Notes under the pieces: model-generated
Seen by the model: the letters and a program-made list of their open reading frames with translations, nothing else
What the model was told of the DNA's origin: nothing
The model's database searches: none
Made by a program: the position numbers and the translations under genes
Shown here: one piece after another, positions 61,929 to 64,000 of the stretch
Numbering within the stretch: the first letter of the stretch is position 1
How the letters are laid out: every line of letters starts with the position of its first letter
From: Budorcas taxicolor
Taxonomy: Eukaryota > Chordata > Mammalia > Artiodactyla > Bovidae
DNA: 64,000 bases
NCBI RefSeq assembly: GCF_023091745.1
Contig: NC_068920.1
Location: forward strand, 5,952,001-6,016,000
Direction: 5' to 3'

Positions 61929-62717
61929 GAATTCCGGGCGTTCCCGTCGCATCTCAAGAGGAGGCCCTCTCAAGAGGAACGTCGAGAGGAACTCCAGGGT
62001 CCTGCCACAGTTCCATAGTCCCCCAGATGTCTCAGTCCATTCCAGAGGAACCTCTTTTCCCTTCACCGGCTCGTCTTTCACGCCGAGGATCGACTCACAC
62101 CAAGGTGGCACGTGGAACACCCCATTGGGAAAGCCTCGAGGGAAAGCCACAGATCCCTTGATCCACGTGACAGGAAGCGTGACCCTACTTCTGCAGCTCG
62201 GGAGGGAAGCTCACGCCCATGCCCCCACTCGAGACGAGGCCTGATTCCCCTGGGTAGACTCAGAGGCACCCCAAGATCCATGTCAACACTGGAGAGGAAT
62301 GCTCAGGTTCCAGCCCCGACTCCACACAAGGTCTTAGGCCCCGGCATAGACTGGAGTGGTATCCCGAGATGGCCCCTAGCACCTCGCATGGGGACTGGCC
62401 CTTCCTGAGGCCACCAGATCGGGTCCCTGAGGTCCCCGTCGTAACTCGAGAAGACCTGCCGCAACTCGAGAATATCCAGGAGGTTCTCCCCTGCAGGCGA
62501 GATGAGGCACATTTCCGCAGAGGCTTCTCGGGGCTAATCAAACCTCTCCTCTGGAACGTCGAAAGGGTCCTTCACACCCTTGGTGCAACTCAAGAAGTTC
62601 CCCGACATACCCGTCTCCACTCGAGAGGAAACACGAGGGTCCCGCCCACATTCAGAGGAGCCCCGTTTCCGCCTCGTAGCTCGAGGTGAGGGATCCTTTC
62701 CCTGCTTCTTCGGGAAA
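61929..62717. repeat. M77, 789 bp, one 13-bp unit
   Basis: It combines the M64-type agttccatagtcc start with the M65-type cccattggg single unit, so it is a mosaic of two neighbours in the tetramer. Confidence 0.93.
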
Positions 62718-63532
62718 GAATTCCCGGCGATCTCGTCACATTTCAAGAGGAGACCCTCTCAACAGGAACGGCGAGAGGAACTCCAGGGTCGTGCCACCAT
62801 TCCAAGTGTCCCCCAGATGTCTCAGTCCATTCCAGAGGAACCTCTTTTCCCTTCACAGGCTCGTCTTTGACGCCGAGGATCGACTCACACCAAGGTGGCT
62901 CTTGGCATAGCCCTGTGGGAAAGTCTCGTGGGAAAGCCTCGATGGAAAGCCTCAAGGGAAAGCCACAGATCGCTTGATCCACGTGAAAGGAAGCGTGAAT
63001 CTATTGCTGCAGCTCGGGAGGGAAGCGCACGTGCATGCCCCCTCTCGAGACGAGGCCTGACTCCCCTGGGGAGACTCAGAGGCACCCCAAGTTCGATGTC
63101 AACCCTGGAGAGGAATCCTCATGTTCCGGCCCCGACTCCACACAAGGTCTTAGGCCACGGCATCGATGGGAGAGGAATCCCGAGATGGCCCCTAGCAACT
63201 GCCATGGGGTCTGGCCCTTCCTGAGGCCACCAGAGCGGGTCACTGAGGTCCCCGTCGTAACTCGAGAAGACCTGCCGCAACTCGAGAACATCCAGGAGGT
63301 TCTCCCCTCCAGGCGAGAGGAGGCCCATTTCCGCAGAGGCTTCTCGGGGCTAATCACACCTCAACTCTAGAACGTCGAAAGGGTCCTTCACACCCTTGGT
63401 GCAACTCAAGAAGTTCCCCGACATACGCGTCTTCACTCGAGAGGAACACGAGGGTCCCGCCCACATCCAGAGGAGCCCCGTTTCCACCTCGTAGCTCGAG
63501 GTGAGGGATCCTTTCCCTGCTTCGTTGCGAAA
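62718..63532. repeat. M78, 815 bp, three 13-bp units
   Basis: More diverged than average, with gcgatctcgtcacatttc, gtgaaaggaagcgtgaatc and ctcgatggaaagcctcaagg. Confidence 0.93.
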
Positions 63533-64000
63533 GAATTCCCGGCGTTCCCGTCACATCTCAAGAGGATGCCCTCTCAACAGGAACGTCGAGAGGAACTCCA
63601 GGGTCGTGCCACCATTCCAAGAGTCCCCCAGATGTCTCAGTCCATTCCAGAGGAACCTCTTTTCCCTTCAACGGCTCGTCTTTCACGCCGAGGATCGACT
63701 GAAACCAAGGTGGCACTTGGCACAGCCCTGTGGGAAAGCCTCGTGGGAAAGCCTCGAGGGAAAGCCTCAAGGGAAAGCCACAGACCGCTTGATCCACGTG
63801 ACAGGAAGCGTGACCCTACTGCAGCAGCTCGGGAGGGAAGCGCACGTGCATGCCCCCACTCGAGACGAGGCCTGACTCCCCTGGGGAGACTCAGAGGCAC
63901 CCCAAGTTCGATGTCAACCCTGGAGAGGAATCGTCATGTTCCGGCCCCGACTCCACACAAGGTCTTAGGCCCCGGCATCGAGGGGAGAGGAATCCCGAGA
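63533..64000. repeat. Partial monomer at right edge (first 468 bp)
   Basis: Left edge cttcgttgcgaaagaattc. It contains gtcacatctcaagaggatgc and three 13-bp units, and is cut in the distal half. The array continues to the right. Confidence 0.95.

Larger units (their letters stand above)
1..64000. repeat. Tandem satellite array, 816-bp unit, ruminant satellite I-like
   Basis: The entire window is head-to-tail copies of one unit in a single orientation. Landmark GAATTC starts are spaced by 789-842 bp, with 816 bp the commonest value and all other values explained by a 13-bp internal tandem plus small indels. Other once-per-unit marks keep the same order: GGATCC about 29 bp before the landmark, the 13-bp tandem about 190 bp after it, then ctgctgcagctcggg, and ctcgagaatatccagg. 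The unit is GC-rich, dense in CpG and CTCGAG. Known caprine satellite I has about this unit length and an EcoRI periodicity; assignment to it is from memory. Such satellites sit in centromeric heterochromatin. I saw no interspersed element, unique sequence or orientation switch. Being a satellite array is certain; the family name is probable. Confidence 0.97.

Noticed and set aside
1..64000. Hundreds of open frames of 60-230 codons on both strands
   Set aside because: They recur at the satellite period in all frames, overlap one another on opposite strands, and give low-complexity Arg/Pro/Ser-rich products without recognisable domains, start contexts or gene-like spacing. They are consequences of a stop-poor repeat with length divisible by three.
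1..64000. tRNA, rRNA, SINE/LINE or LTR insertions
   Set aside because: No interval departs from the satellite unit by more than small indels, so there is no room for an inserted element, and no poly-A tail or target-site duplication was seen.
1..64000. A bacterial or phage system
   Set aside because: There are no operons, ribosome-binding sites or protein families. A homogeneous 64-kb array of 0.8-kb units with higher-order structure is typical of vertebrate centromeric heterochromatin.

Overview
The whole window is one uninterrupted array of a GC-rich tandem satellite. I see no gene, RNA gene, transposon or unique sequence in it. The repeat unit is 816 bp. Using the EcoRI hexamer GAATTC that occurs once per unit as a landmark, I placed 79 successive landmarks, the first at 66 and the last at 63533. 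They define 78 complete monomers (mean about 814 bp) plus a partial monomer at each edge.

An EcoRI-delimited unit of about 816 bp with faint ~31-bp internal periodicity, rich in CpG and CTCGAG, fits what I know of satellite I of sheep and goat, a relative of the cattle 1.715 satellite. The window therefore most likely comes from pericentromeric or centromeric heterochromatin of a caprine ruminant. The family assignment rests on memory of unit length, EcoRI periodicity and composition, not on a database search.

Length variation is strongly quantised. Each monomer carries a short internal tandem of a 13-bp unit (gggaaagcctcga and close variants). One to five copies are present, giving length classes near 790, 803, 816, 829 and 842 bp; other changes are mostly 1-3 bp. 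In order M1 to M78 the copy number reads 2 3 3 3 2 3 2 3 4 4 3 3 4 3 3 4 3 3 1 3 4 3 3 1 3 4 3 2 3 3 3 4 2 3 3 3 3 3 3 3 2 3 4 3 2 3 1 3 4 3 3 5 3 3 3 3 3 5 2 3 3 3 3 3 1 2 3 3 1 3 3 3 3 3 1 2 1 3.

Above the monomer level the array is a patchwork of segmental copies. At 0-9 kb there are mixed monomers, of which 2.6-7.3 kb reappears at 35.2-39.9 kb. At 11.2-19.4 kb there is a five-monomer unit of 4,065 bp, present twice in tandem and almost identical. The 17.9-22.0 kb stretch is related to 36.6-40.7 kb. The 23.9-32.6 kb stretch holds looser pentamer and trimer repeats. At 39.7-50.4 kb two blocks occur as A-B-A'-X-B', with A/A' and B/B' virtually identical and one extra monomer (X) in the second round. 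At 51-64 kb there are tetramer-scale copies at offset 3,221 bp, a copy of 49.7-51.2 kb at offset 7,270 bp, a local duplication of adjacent monomers, and the lowest 13-bp copy numbers.

Many long open frames exist on both strands. They are a by-product of a stop-poor repeat whose length is a multiple of three, and I annotate none as a gene. The biology here is array evolution by unequal exchange and conversion, not a gene system.
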